From positions 1 through 64,000 of the forward strand of contig NZ_AGFX01000018.1 in NCBI RefSeq assembly GCF_000236805.1: DNA of 64,000 nucleotides, in the 5' to 3' direction. This DNA is from Paenibacillus peoriae KCTC 3763 (GTDB taxonomy: Bacteria > Bacillota > Bacilli > Paenibacillales > Paenibacillaceae). Shown here piece by piece: positions 19,723-27,669 of this stretch. The position numbers were made by a program, and so were the translations under genes. The stretch's first letter is position 1. Each line of letters opens with the position of its first letter. The notes beneath the pieces were generated by a model, which saw nothing but the letters and a program-made list of their open reading frames with translations, searched no databases and was not told the DNA's origin.

Positions 19723-20131
19723 ATGGCTAAGTAGGCTCTCTTTATCGAAAATTTGTAGATACGGAGGAATTACTTCGTAACGAAAAGGAAAATGACTGAA
19801 TAGGCAGCGGGATAGGAGGACAATTTATTATCTGATCCTTCCGAAAAGCTGGTAGAGGCGATAGGATTATGGCTGAAAAAGTGATAGAATAGAGATAATC
19901 GTTTTAATGTCAGTTGACTACTTCCTGTACTCATTTATCCGGGGATTTTGCAAAATCCTCTTCCAGCTATACATATAGGGAAGTGGGACAACAAGGTCGG
20001 GAGAGCACGCGAAGTGTATCCACTTATCGGGTTTTCTCATATAAAAGGGGTCTATGATCCGCGTAAGGAACTGTTTTTCACGAAGCGCTGTAAGTATGGT
20101 GCTATTATGAAATTAGGTGGTATTATACGGA
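19723..20131. other. intergenic region between rsmG and noc
   Basis: No protein gene is supported; open stretches on the plus strand have no SD or family likeness. No convincing -35/-10 pair is visible although noc must have a promoter here, as a terminator precedes it. The noc SD (AGGTGG, 20115-20120) lies at its right end. Confidence 0.5.
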
Positions 20132-20950
20132 ATGAAAGAACAATTTTCCAGGCTATTTGGTTTGACGGAGCGATCCACTGGGGACGAAATAAAGCAACTT
20201 CCTGTCCGGGATATTGTCAGCAGTCCTTATCAGCCCCGCACCATATTTGACGACGAGAAGATTGATGAGCTATGCCAGACCATTAAGACGCATGGTGTAA
20301 TTCAACCGATTGTCGTTCGTTTCCGTAATGGACAATATGAAATTATAGCAGGGGAACGTCGTTGGAGAGCTGTTACCAAGCTGGGAATGGACACAATTCC
20401 AGCCATTGTTCGTGAGTTTAATGATTCGCAAGCTGCATCCATCGCGTTGATTGAGAATCTTCAACGGGAAGGGCTGACTGCGATTGAAGAAGCAGTGGCT
20501 TATCAGAAGCTGATTGATCTCCATCAGCTTACTCAGGAAAGCCTTGCTCAGCGACTGGGTAAAAGCCAATCCACTATTGCCAACAAGATAAGACTGCTTC
20601 ATCTGCCAGAGAGAGTGAAAGAAGCTTTAATGGAGCGGAAGGTGTCCGAGCGTCATGCTCGTGCGTTATTGTCATTAGAGACCGAAGAGCTACAGTATAA
20701 GGTTTTAGATGAAGTCATTTCTAAGGAACTCAATGTAAAACAGACAGAGGCACGAGTTGCCTTTTATAAACAAGTGTCAACGATTAAGAAATCCAAGCGG
20801 GTTTCCTTTACCAAGGATGTCCGGCTTGCGCTGAATACGATTCGTCAATCCATTGATATGGTGTCTGGCTCAGGCCTGGATATCAAAACCAAGGAATCCG
20901 ATCACGAGGATCACTATGAGATTGTCATTCAAATTCCCAAACGTAAGTAA
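20132..20950 (+). CDS. noc: nucleoid occlusion protein Noc
   Basis: Noc is a ParB paralogue that binds its own DNA sites and membrane to stop FtsZ rings forming over the nucleoid. The 272-aa protein starts MKEQFSRLFGL, the amphipathic membrane-binding N-terminus expected for Noc, then has the ParB/Srx CTP-binding core (SPYQPRTIF, GERRWRAV, ALIENLQREGL) and an HTH (TQESLAQRLGKSQSTIANKIRLL). The start ATG 20132 lies 11 nt after AGGTGG; an upstream GTG is in frame but weak. The gene is followed by a terminator, so it is separate from parAB. Confidence 0.93.
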   Translation: MKEQFSRLFGLTERSTGDEIKQLPVRDIVSSPYQPRTIFDDEKIDELCQTIKTHGVIQPIVVRFRNGQYEIIAGERRWRAVTKLGMDTIPAIVREFNDSQAASIALIENLQREGLTAIEEAVAYQKLIDLHQLTQESLAQRLGKSQSTIANKIRLLHLPERVKEALMERKVSERHARALLSLETEELQYKVLDEVISKELNVKQTEARVAFYKQVSTIKKSKRVSFTKDVRLALNTIRQSIDMVSGSGLDIKTKESDHEDHYEIVIQIPKRK

Positions 20951-20966
20951 GGGATGCAGCGTATAG

Positions 20967-20988
20967 GCGGCAGCAATTGCCGCTTTTT
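20967..20988 (+). terminator. noc terminator
   Basis: Stem GCGGCA / TGCCGC, loop GCAAT, then TTTTT. 16 nt after the noc stop codon. Confidence 0.75.
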
Positions 20989-21138
20989 CTGTCTAACGCC
21001 CAATAAAACCGCAGCATACTCGTATTCTATTTTATAAAATTGCCGTTATCCGTAAGCGAAGGATTAAGTAACGTCTCCATAGAGCATTTTGCATCATGGA
21101 ATGTAGCAGAATTCCGATTAAATTATGAGGTGAATGAA

Positions 21139-21900
21139 GTGTCGAAAATAATAGCCGTAGCCAATCAAAAGGGCGGAGTGGGCAAAACAACTACTTCCGT
21201 GAATTTGGGCGCCGGACTTGCTTCCCTCGGCAAAAGGGTATTGCTCGTGGATATCGACCCGCAAGGTAATACAACCAGCGGTGTGGGTATCAATAAGGCG
21301 GATGTGGCAAATTGCATTTATGATGTACTCATTAATGAGGTTGATCCTAGTGAGGCGATTGTCAACACACAGATTGAGGGACTGGATATTATTCCAGCAA
21401 CCATTCAGCTAGCCGGTGCGGAAATCGAGCTGGTACCGACCATATCTCGTGAGCTGAGATTAAAGAGATCGCTCCAGCTTGTGAAGCATAATTATGACTA
21501 TATGTTAATTGATTGCCCTCCATCGTTGGGCATTTTGACGCTCAATTCATTGACGGCCTCTGATTCGGTCATTATTCCGATCCAGTGTGAATATTACGCA
21601 TTGGAAGGATTAAGCCAGCTATTAAATACCGTAAGATTAGTACAAAAGCATCTGAACACCTCATTGCAAATTGAAGGTGTATTGTTGACGATGTTTGATG
21701 CCCGTACGAATTTGGGTATTCAGGTGATCGAAGAAGTGAAAAAGTATTTTCAAAGCAAAGTCTATCAGACGATTATTCCACGCAATGTAAGACTTAGCGA
21801 AGCCCCATCGCATGGCCAGTCCATTATTACGTATGATCCTCGCTCTCGTGGGGCAGAGGTATATATTGAGTTGGCAAAGGAAGTGGTATCTTATGAGTAA
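21139..21900 (+). CDS. parA: chromosome-partitioning ATPase ParA/Soj
   Basis: ParA/Soj is a deviant Walker-A ATPase that moves with ParB-parS and regulates DnaA. The 253-aa protein begins SKIIAVANQKGGVGKTTTSVNLGA (deviant Walker A with signature lysine) and has DIDPQGN and the switch LIDCPPSLG. The length equals B. subtilis Soj. The start is GTG at 21139 with GAGGTG 6 nt upstream; the frame stays open 33 codons upstream without similarity. It overlaps parB by 8 nt. Confidence 0.97.
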   Translation: MSKIIAVANQKGGVGKTTTSVNLGAGLASLGKRVLLVDIDPQGNTTSGVGINKADVANCIYDVLINEVDPSEAIVNTQIEGLDIIPATIQLAGAEIELVPTISRELRLKRSLQLVKHNYDYMLIDCPPSLGILTLNSLTASDSVIIPIQCEYYALEGLSQLLNTVRLVQKHLNTSLQIEGVLLTMFDARTNLGIQVIEEVKKYFQSKVYQTIIPRNVRLSEAPSHGQSIITYDPRSRGAEVYIELAKEVVSYE

Positions 21901-22735
21901 ACGGTTGGGAAAAGGACTGGATGCACTCATTCCCTCCCTTACAGTCAATGAAGAGGACAAGGTTGTTGACATTCCGCTTAGCCAGTTGCGTGCGAACCCG
22001 TACCAGCCTCGAAAAACATTTGATGATGAATCCATTAAAGAATTAGCGGAATCCATACGTCAGCACGGTGTTATCCAACCTATTATTGCGCGTAGTGTAT
22101 TGAGAGGATACGAAATTATAGCAGGGGAAAGACGTTTTCGGGCGTCCCAATTTTGTGGGAATCCAACCATACCTGTGGTCGTTCGCAATTTTACGGATCA
22201 GCAGGTGATGGAAATTGCCTTGATTGAAAACCTGCAACGTGAAAATTTGAATGCGATGGAAGTGGCAGTAGCTTATCAGGGGTTAATGGATCAATTTTCC
22301 TTAACGCAGGAAGAATTGTCCATGAAGGTTGGAAAATCACGTTCTCATATTGCCAATTTCCTTCGCTTGCTTGCATTACCAGAGGAAGTTAAAGATCATG
22401 TTTCACGTGGAACATTGTCCATGGGACATGCCAGAGCCATTGTTGGACTCAAAGATCCAAGCATAGTGAAGCAGCTAGCACTGCAATGTATTGAGCAACA
22501 GTGGAGTGTTCGCGAACTGGAGGAAGCTGTACAACAGCTGGATCACAAGCCTGGAGAGACGAAGGCCAAAGCCAAGGTGCGAAAAAGAGACCCCTATATT
22601 GACCATATGGAAGAGTCCCTGCGTGAGCGTTTTAAAACGACTGTGAAAATTAAGCACAATAAGGATAAAGGCAAAATCGAATTAAATTATTACAGCCAGC
22701 AGGATTTGGAAAGATTACTGGAGCTACTGCAGTAG
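21893..22735 (+). CDS. parB: chromosome-partitioning protein ParB/Spo0J
   Basis: ParB is a CTP-dependent DNA clamp loaded at parS. The 280-aa protein starts MSKRLGKGLDALIPSL, has the CTP-binding motifs RANPYQPRKTFDDESI, GERRFRAS and ENLQRENL, a central HTH (TQEELSMKVGKSRSHIANFLRLL) and a C-terminal dimerisation domain. The start ATG at 21893 lies inside the parA 3' end (ATGAGTAA). The coding sequence itself carries parS site 2. Confidence 0.97.
   Translation: MSKRLGKGLDALIPSLTVNEEDKVVDIPLSQLRANPYQPRKTFDDESIKELAESIRQHGVIQPIIARSVLRGYEIIAGERRFRASQFCGNPTIPVVVRNFTDQQVMEIALIENLQRENLNAMEVAVAYQGLMDQFSLTQEELSMKVGKSRSHIANFLRLLALPEEVKDHVSRGTLSMGHARAIVGLKDPSIVKQLALQCIEQQWSVRELEEAVQQLDHKPGETKAKAKVRKRDPYIDHMEESLRERFKTTVKIKHNKDKGKIELNYYSQQDLERLLELLQ
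22399..22414. promoter_or_regulatory. parS: parS site 2, inside parB
   Basis: TGTTTCACGTGGAACA inside the parB coding region is the reverse complement of TGTTCCACGTGAAACA, the parS found within B. subtilis spo0J. An intragenic position is therefore conserved. Confidence 0.93.
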
Positions 22736-22854
22736 TCTGTAACAATATGGACATGTCTCCTTGTGCCAAATGGAAAGTGAGATATGTCTTTGCTTTGTCT
22801 GAATCTGTAAGAATCAGAATGGTATTGATGGGTAAACTAATAGCCTTCTGTTAT

Positions 22855-22883
22855 TTGTTTCGCTGTTCTCAAACGTATAAAAT
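22855..22883 (+). promoter_or_regulatory. promoter of DUF4446 gene
   Basis: TTGTTT (22855-22860), 17-nt spacer, TAAAAT (22878-22883), ~50 nt before the gene. No clear terminator separates it from parB. Confidence 0.5.
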
Positions 22884-22934
22884 ATAAGATATACAGGTAC
22901 ATGATTTTTGAGGTAGAGGAGTAGAAACAAGCAT

Positions 22935-23456
22935 ATGGCTGAATTGAATGGACTAATCATGGAACAGCTTGCTGGAATCGTTGCAGGGATCGTCTTCATT
23001 TTGCTCTTACTGTTGATTATTATTATTGTGCAGGGTGCAAAATTGAAGAAAATGCGGCGCAAGTATGAGACCATGATGGCAGGCAGTGGTGTCGAGAATT
23101 TGGAAACACTGCTGATTGATTTGAAAATGCAGATGGATTCGATTGAGGATGAGCAGGCAGCCCATCGTGCAAGCATGAAATCTCTACGCAGCAAATTGAC
23201 TGGTCTGAAGGGACATGTAGGTATCAAGCGTTATAATGCTTTTGGCGAGAGGGGAAGCGACCTGAGTTTTTCTCTGGCTATTGTAGATGACAATCAGGAT
23301 GGCATTGTGTTAACCGGTATCTATAACCGGGATGGCTCTTATGTGTATGCCAAGCCGCTGGAGGCTGGACAATCATCCTATTCCTTATCACCTGAAGAAA
23401 AAGAAGCTGTTACTCTTGCGCTGCAAGCAGGACAGAACGGTAATGCCACTCCTTAA
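22935..23456 (+). CDS. DUF4446 family membrane-anchored protein
   Basis: The 173-aa protein has one N-terminal membrane helix (about residues 12-33, very Leu/Ile/Val rich), a short coiled-coil-like segment (about 50-90), and a conserved C-terminal domain (KGHVGIKRYNAFGERGSDLSFSLAIVDDNQDGIVLTGIYNR) that marks DUF4446. Proteins of this family lie next to parB in many Firmicutes; function is unknown. SD GAGGAG lies 13 nt before the ATG. Its 3' end overlaps the convergent yyaC by 47 nt. Confidence 0.85.
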   Translation: MAELNGLIMEQLAGIVAGIVFILLLLLIIIIVQGAKLKKMRRKYETMMAGSGVENLETLLIDLKMQMDSIEDEQAAHRASMKSLRSKLTGLKGHVGIKRYNAFGERGSDLSFSLAIVDDNQDGIVLTGIYNRDGSYVYAKPLEAGQSSYSLSPEEKEAVTLALQAGQNGNATP

Positions 23457-24015
23457 TCGCGGAGTATAAGCTGCTAGCAATGATATCTGATAAATTCATT
23501 ACCAGATTTAGCCTTGTATTTTGCAATACAAAGTATTCCATGAAACCGCCGACGTTAACGATACCTGTCAAATGGATATCGCCGACCGGCGGTAATTCTT
23601 TATTTACGCCTGCTCCAGGCTTTAGCGGACCCTCTGCGACCTGGATGCACCCAACACTGGAGGTTTGTCCAAGACATGCATCGATGCCGATGATGTAAGG
23701 CTGTTCATACCGCGCATATATGTCATTAAGCGTCGTTTGCAGATTCATAGCATGCACTGGCTCCTCTAATGTACCATATAGGTTAAATAGGGGGCTTTTA
23801 TAGCGTGATAAATGGGTACCTACGAGCGGTCCGAGGCAATCTCCAGTAGAGCGGTCGGTGCCGATGCAAATGATGACGATATTCTGTAGACTCGGTGCCT
23901 GATGCAGATGGAATAGCAAACGATGGATGATGGCTGATTGGATCCCGGGGTCGGTGTGTGATATTTTTAGGCTAAGGGGTTCTTGCCCCGGAATGAAGTC
24001 AGATGGATGAGACAT
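23410..24015 (-). CDS. yyaC: spore-associated protein YyaC (DUF1256)
   Basis: The 201-aa protein has the DUF1256/YyaC pattern: IVIICIGTDRSTGDCLGPLVG, LYGTLEEPVHAMNL, IIGIDACLGQTSSVGCIQV and LTGIVNVGGFMEYFVLQNTRL. It resembles the GPR-like/hydrogenase-maturation protease fold and is made during sporulation in Bacillus; the precise substrate is unknown. ATG 24015 is preceded by GAAAGGAAG. It is convergent with the DUF4446 gene (3' overlap) and runs against the replication direction, as expected for a non-growth gene. Confidence 0.88.
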   Translation of the reverse strand: MSHPSDFIPGQEPLSLKISHTDPGIQSAIIHRLLFHLHQAPSLQNIVIICIGTDRSTGDCLGPLVGTHLSRYKSPLFNLYGTLEEPVHAMNLQTTLNDIYARYEQPYIIGIDACLGQTSSVGCIQVAEGPLKPGAGVNKELPPVGDIHLTGIVNVGGFMEYFVLQNTRLNLVMNLSDIIASSLYSAIKEWHYRSVLLAAQE

Positions 24016-24255
24016 GGTATCTTCCTTTCGCTCTGTAATGGAGTATGCCGGTTGCGCTCGCTTTATATAGATCGTTATGCGGGTAACATTTATTCTTTAG
24101 ATAGTAGCTAGTATATGGATAAGTTTGTGTTTTTATACTTGGGAAAGTAGATTATTCATAGGCGTATGAATAACATCAGTTGATGAGTTTATATTGTAGG
24201 AAATAGAATGTGGGAAGCTGGAAGAGGGGTTCCCTTGTTTAAGGAGGAATACAGC

Positions 24256-25206
24256 ATGACCTTTATGCATTGGCTGGAGGGCGACACAGGCACAGAAGAG
24301 GTAGTGAATGGTGCAATTCACTTGAAGGATGTTGTATGGAAGTTTATTACAGATGGTGAGATGTGGTCGGCCTTTTTATTTGTAATTTTGAAAATTGCTA
24401 TTATTTTCATCATTACACGTATCTTTATTCGGGTTATTAATAAAATTATAGATAAGTCGATGCAGCAAAAGGGAGATAACGGCAGGTTCCGATTAAATAC
24501 GCGACGGTTAACGACTGTTGGGGAGCTTCTTAAAAATGTAACGAACTTTTTCTTCAATTTCATTTTGGTTATGCTGGTATTGTCTCAAATGGGGATTAAT
24601 CTCGGGCCTCTGATTGCCGGAGCCGGAGTGCTTGGATTAGCTGTCGGTTTTGGGGCACAGAGCCTGGTTAAGGATGTAATCACCGGATTTTTTATTATTT
24701 TTGAGGATCAGTTTGCCGTAGGAGACGTCATTCAGACAGGAACCTTCAAAGGAACGGTAGAAATGATTGGGCTGCGTACAACCAGACTGGTGAGCTGGAA
24801 AGGAGAGGTTTACATTTTACCGAATGGCTCCATTACGACAGTTACGAATTTCTCCATGTCCAACGCATTGGCCGTAGTCGACGTACCGATGAAGGCGGAG
24901 CGTAGTCTGGAAGAAGCGGTTAGCCTGGTCAAACAAGCAATCCGGGGAATTGAGGAGTCCAATGCACAGGTGCTGAATATACCGGATGTGCTGGGGGTCC
25001 AGTCCATGACTACAGCAGAGTATATTGTTCGTGTTGTGGCGGAATGTATGCCGAATACAGCGGCTGTGGTCGAGCGTGATATCCATAATAACATTAAGAA
25101 GGCTCTGGAGGATGAGGAGTATCGTCAGGCCGTGCTGGAGACGACGGCAACTCTCGAAAAAGAAGATTACGAGGAAGGAAAAGGGGGAGAGAAGAGTGGA
25201 GCGTAA
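24256..25206 (+). CDS. small-conductance mechanosensitive channel (MscS family)
   Basis: The 316-aa protein has an N-terminal membrane helix (about 35-60), two more helices (~95-145) and the MscS pore helix/beta-domain signature GPLIAGAGVLGLAVGFGAQSLVKDVITGFFIIFEDQFAVGD, followed by the cytoplasmic vestibule. It releases solutes on hypo-osmotic shock. The start is the ATG at 24256 with AAGGAGG 8 nt upstream; an earlier in-frame ATG lacks a site. The acidic/basic tail overlaps the downstream DUF951 gene by 11 nt. Confidence 0.93.
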   Translation: MTFMHWLEGDTGTEEVVNGAIHLKDVVWKFITDGEMWSAFLFVILKIAIIFIITRIFIRVINKIIDKSMQQKGDNGRFRLNTRRLTTVGELLKNVTNFFFNFILVMLVLSQMGINLGPLIAGAGVLGLAVGFGAQSLVKDVITGFFIIFEDQFAVGDVIQTGTFKGTVEMIGLRTTRLVSWKGEVYILPNGSITTVTNFSMSNALAVVDVPMKAERSLEEAVSLVKQAIRGIEESNAQVLNIPDVLGVQSMTTAEYIVRVVAECMPNTAAVVERDIHNNIKKALEDEEYRQAVLETTATLEKEDYEEGKGGEKSGA

Positions 25207-25420
25207 GTCGTTTGAACTAGGGGACATTGTGCAGATGAAAAAGCCTCATCCCTGCGGAACAAATGAAATGGAAATTATCCGTATGGGGATGGATATTCGA
25301 ATCAAGTGTGTCGGTTGCCAGCATAGTGTGCTGATCCCACGTGCCAAGTTCGAAAAGAATATGAAGAAGGTGCTGCGCTCGAAGTCCAATGCTGACGAGC
25401 AGAATTCGAGAACCATTTGA
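25196..25420 (+). CDS. DUF951 family protein
   Basis: A 74-aa protein with the DUF951 signature FELGDIVQMKKPHPCGTNEMEIIRMGMDIRIKCVGCQHSVLIPR; two Cys pairs hint at metal binding but this is inference. The start is GTG 25196 with GGGGGAGA just upstream; the frame is open further left but there it only shadows the mscS gene. It overlaps mscS and is probably translationally coupled. In many Firmicutes it sits between parB-region genes and ychF. Confidence 0.85.
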   Translation: MERKSFELGDIVQMKKPHPCGTNEMEIIRMGMDIRIKCVGCQHSVLIPRAKFEKNMKKVLRSKSNADEQNSRTI

Positions 25421-25496
25421 GCCGAGAAAGTGAATCATGATGGACAAGAATCAGCTTGCGTCATGGTTGCATTCATGATATAATAAACCTTGCTGC

Positions 25497-25587
25497 GGAA
25501 AGGTACCCAAGAGGTCCAAGGGGGCTGACTCGAAATCAGTTAGGCGTCGCGAGGCGTGCGTGGGTTCGAATCCCACTCTTTCCGCCA
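25497..25587 (+). tRNA. tRNA-Ser (anticodon CGA)
   Basis: The 91-nt sequence folds as a class II tRNA: acceptor GGAAAGG / TCTTTCC, discriminator G with encoded CCA, anticodon stem GCTGA/TCAGT with loop CTCGAAA (anticodon CGA, codon UCG), long variable arm with GTCGC..GCGTGCG, and T-arm GTGGGTTCGAATCCCAC. The long variable arm and G73 identify serine. Confidence 0.96.
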
Positions 25588-25612
25588 CTAACTTTATTGA
25601 ATAATTAAACCA

Positions 25613-25646
25613 ATCTCTTACGCTTATGGGCGTAGGAGATTTTTTG
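25613..25646 (+). terminator. terminator after tRNA-Ser
   Basis: 11-bp stem ATCTCTTACGC / GCGTAGGAGAT (one G-T) followed by six T residues, 26 nt after the tRNA. Confidence 0.85.
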
Positions 25647-25684
25647 ATTTTCGGAAAGAGTTTTGAAGTACAGAATCAAATTTT

Positions 25685-25727
25685 TGAAAAAATACGCGCT
25701 ATCCCAAAGTGGATTAGCGCGTATTTT
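25685..25727 (-). terminator. terminator of XRE gene
   Basis: A 13-bp stem (AAAATACGCGCTA / TAGCGCGTATTTT) followed on the minus strand by further T residues. The XRE stop codon lies inside the stem. Confidence 0.8.
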
Positions 25728-25974
25728 CTGTGCTTTGAGGGACGAACTGAATGATATCTTCAATACCAAATGTTTTTTCCAATCCGTGGCTGTGGGCGAT
25801 TTCGTTTATCGCATTTAAGATATTGACCAAGGTTTCCAACTTAATGGTTTTTGTATCGCCACTCGCTAAATCAAGAATAGTAGCAGGTCTTGTTTTCGAC
25901 TCCACTGCGATCTTGTTACGTGTAGCTCCAATCATTTCTAGTGTTTCATTCAATTTAAAATGAATTTGACCCAA
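25714..25974 (-). CDS. small XRE/Cro-C1-like helix-turn-helix regulator
   Basis: The 86-aa protein has an HTH of the short Cro/C1 type: FKLNETLEMIGATRNKIAVESKTRPATILDLASGDTKTIKLETLVNILNAI split into N-terminal helix, recognition region and a fourth helix. The start is TTG at 25974, 9 nt after AAGGAGG; no ATG fits. The gene has its own promoter and a 13-bp palindrome in its leader, so autoregulation is plausible. It is divergent from an unknown gene whose promoter carries a different large palindrome. Confidence 0.8.
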   Translation of the reverse strand: MGQIHFKLNETLEMIGATRNKIAVESKTRPATILDLASGDTKTIKLETLVNILNAINEIAHSHGLEKTFGIEDIIQFVPQSTENTR

Positions 25975-26007
25975 GCTAATGAGCCTCCTTAGAAACATAT
26001 TGTAGAA

Positions 26008-26056
26008 AACTAAATTAGTTATTTGTTATTATATCCTACACTACCTTCATCGTAAA
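26008..26056 (-). promoter_or_regulatory. XRE gene promoter and possible operator
   Basis: On the minus strand: TTTACG (26051-26056), 17-nt spacer, TATAAT (26028-26033). Just downstream is the palindrome AACTAA-A-TTAGTT (26008-26020), between the start site and the SD. The palindrome position suits a repressor site. Confidence 0.5.
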
Positions 26057-26075
26057 ACTTTTTTCGTATATCCTA

Positions 26076-26104
26076 TTGACATACTACTCACTGAGTAGTA
26101 CTAT
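26076..26104 (+). promoter_or_regulatory. promoter with a 19-bp palindromic operator in its spacer
   Basis: TTGACA (26076-26081), 17-nt spacer, TACTAT (26099-26104). The spacer is filled by a perfect palindrome TACTACTCACTGAGTAGTA (26082-26100, centre 26091), so a dimeric repressor bound there would exclude RNA polymerase. A related AGTAGTACT copy recurs at about 26128-26136. It drives the unknown gene at 26229. Confidence 0.75.
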
Positions 26105-26228
26105 TTTTATATAGTGTTACTAATAAAGTAGTACTTATTAAGTTTTATTAATTTCGGTTACATACTTTTGCTCCATATTACAAGGGAAGAAGGATAACTT
26201 ATTTTCATCAGGGAAGGGGAAGCGATGT

Positions 26229-26594
26229 ATGAGTAAATCATTGGGATTGGAATGGGCTTCGATGGTATACGGGCCGTATGATTTGCCGCATATGTATGAG
26301 ATATTCGAAGGGGTTCTATATAAGGGATGCTACTTCTTCTATCTGGACAATGGTGTGCTATGTCTGCGTCAGGTACGCAAGTTGGATCAGCCGGAACATA
26401 CACATTTGTTCATCGAGGGTGACAGTGCAGGGTTACAACTGGCAGAGGGGATTCGGCGTGATTTGATGGAGGTAGTAACGGAGATCATTAGAGATTGGAG
26501 GGACAAGAGCGGCCTTACTTTCCTGTTCAATGAATTGCTGTGTCTGCGGGGAAGGGGAGACCTGCGGCTCGATCTTATAAAAGACAAGGGTTAA
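26229..26594 (+). CDS. protein of unknown function
   Basis: A 121-aa soluble protein that I do not recognise. It has no signal peptide or membrane helix. The N-terminal half is aromatic-rich (YGPYDLPHMYEIFEG, GCYFFYLDNG) and the C-terminal half looks helical (LAEGIRRDLMEVVTEIIRDWRDK). Three Cys residues (two in NELLCLRG and LCLRQV contexts, one in KGCYF) show no metal motif. The SD GGGAAGGGGAAG precedes the ATG. It stands alone behind a strong, palindrome-controlled promoter. Confidence 0.65.
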   Translation: MSKSLGLEWASMVYGPYDLPHMYEIFEGVLYKGCYFFYLDNGVLCLRQVRKLDQPEHTHLFIEGDSAGLQLAEGIRRDLMEVVTEIIRDWRDKSGLTFLFNELLCLRGRGDLRLDLIKDKG

Positions 26595-26624
26595 GCTGTT
26601 CCTTCTGAGAGGTGTCGTTACAGC

Positions 26625-26672
26625 AAAAAATACTCCTGACAGCAACAGAAATCAGTATCGTCAGGAGTATTT
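26625..26672 (-). terminator. terminator of the minus-strand membrane gene
   Basis: 13-bp stem AAATACTCCTGAC / GTCAGGAGTATTT followed on the minus strand by TTTTTT-like sequence. It may also stop the convergent plus-strand gene, but on that strand no T-run follows. Confidence 0.8.
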
Positions 26673-26679
26673 GGGGTGG

Positions 26680-26997
26680 TTATAGCTGGTTTGGCGGATA
26701 ATGATAGCGTTTTGTTCTCTTCGAGCCGGAGATCATCAGAAGGATGGCTGCAATCAAATGAAGGACCCAGCCTATGATGGGAATCCAGGCAAGCAAGGAA
26801 GTGAGTATACCCCATACAGAGCCGTAGATCGCCTCCTGATTGCGTAAGGACAGGATGAGTGTCACTGCATGCAGGATTAGCATGAAGCCCAGAGCCGAAT
26901 AACCCGTCCCTATGACAATGGCTCCTCCCACAATCGGTACAGCAAGCACCAATTCGAATATGCCTGATATCCATTTTAGTATTCGAGAATAGCTCAT
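26680..26997 (-). CDS. small membrane protein, unknown function
   Basis: A 105-aa protein with three predicted membrane helices (about 8-33, 36-52 and 60-90: ELVLAVPIVGGAIVIGTGY, GFMLILHAVTLIL, GILTSLLAWIPIIGWVLHLIAAILL) and a basic C-terminus. ATG 26997 has GGAGG 7 nt upstream; the frame stays open 49 codons before it but without an SD. It resembles small DUF4870-type membrane proteins only loosely. It runs head-on to replication. Confidence 0.65.
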   Translation of the reverse strand: MSYSRILKWISGIFELVLAVPIVGGAIVIGTGYSALGFMLILHAVTLILSLRNQEAIYGSVWGILTSLLAWIPIIGWVLHLIAAILLMISGSKRTKRYHYPPNQL

Positions 26998-27107
26998 CTT
27001 AAAACCTCCGTAATAGTCGGTCTTTGTATTTGGATATATTCTAGCAGAAGGAGCTGAATTAATCTGCATTTTACCAGTATATGCAAAAAGTGCGATAATG
27101 CAACAAA

Positions 27108-27128
27108 GGAGGACCCCAAAGGTCCTCC
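27108..27128 (-). terminator. possible terminator
   Basis: 8-bp stem GGAGGACC / GGTCCTCC followed on the minus strand by TTTGTTG. It could end transcripts coming from yjzC. Confidence 0.35.
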
Positions 27129-27176
27129 ATCGTAGGCGATACATTTTTAACAGGATACGATCTGTCCAATCACATC

Positions 27177-27260
27177 ATGAAACTTGGTGTACTGACAAGC
27201 AATACCAGTGTTGAAAAGACAGTGTCCTTTTACACAAACCTAACGCTTCTAATGCCTTGA
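27177..27260 (+). pseudogene. possible remnant of a VOC/glyoxalase-type gene
   Basis: A 27-codon open frame (ATG 27177 to TGA 27260) encodes KLGVLTSNTSVEKTVSFYTNL, resembling the first beta-alpha unit of vicinal-oxygen-chelate proteins, where a short strand is followed by V-x-K-(T/S)-x-x-F-Y. Nothing recognisable follows and there is no SD. The surrounding 27000-27363 region has no other gene. This is a weak call made on pattern alone. Confidence 0.2.
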
Positions 27261-27363
27261 ATGGATCTCCTAACAGTTTGTCCGGCTACGTTGTCCAACG
27301 GAACCACACCTCTCTGTTGTACCGCCTAATCATAATATGGCCCAGATTCCGAGGAAATATACA

Positions 27364-27558
27364 TTAATGAACGCGGGCTTTCGTTTTTTTCTTCCACTTG
27401 CGGTTATGGTTGGTTGTTTCCGGAAAAGAATCGCCTCTTTCCAGCGTGACTTGCTGCGGGTTTTGAATTTCGGTATGAAAGCTTTTTTCGCCTACTTCCA
27501 TATATACGCCGTCATTTGGGACCTTGTCACCTGGCTCGAATTCGGTTTTTTCACCCAT
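27364..27558 (-). CDS. yjzC: YjzC family protein
   Basis: A 64-aa protein matching the YjzC family: MGEKTEFEPGDKVPNDGVYMEVGE at the start, NPQQVTLERGDSFPETTNHNRKWKKK at the end (short strands with conserved PGDKxPNNGVY and FPExxNHNRxW). Function unknown. ATG 27558 has GGGAGG 9 nt upstream. It runs against the replication direction. Confidence 0.8.
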   Translation of the reverse strand: MGEKTEFEPGDKVPNDGVYMEVGEKSFHTEIQNPQQVTLERGDSFPETTNHNRKWKKKTKARVH

Positions 27559-27669
27559 GAAATTGTACCTCCCTTAGATAAACGAATTTGGACTGCAACG
27601 GTTATTGTGCGCTGTCGTGAGCAGAAACATGCGGAAGTGGTATCGATGCGTAATTTTTGTTCCAGCAGG

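Noticed and set aside
19948-20250. 100-codon open frame before and across the start of noc
   Set aside because: It overlaps noc in another frame, has no SD and no family likeness.
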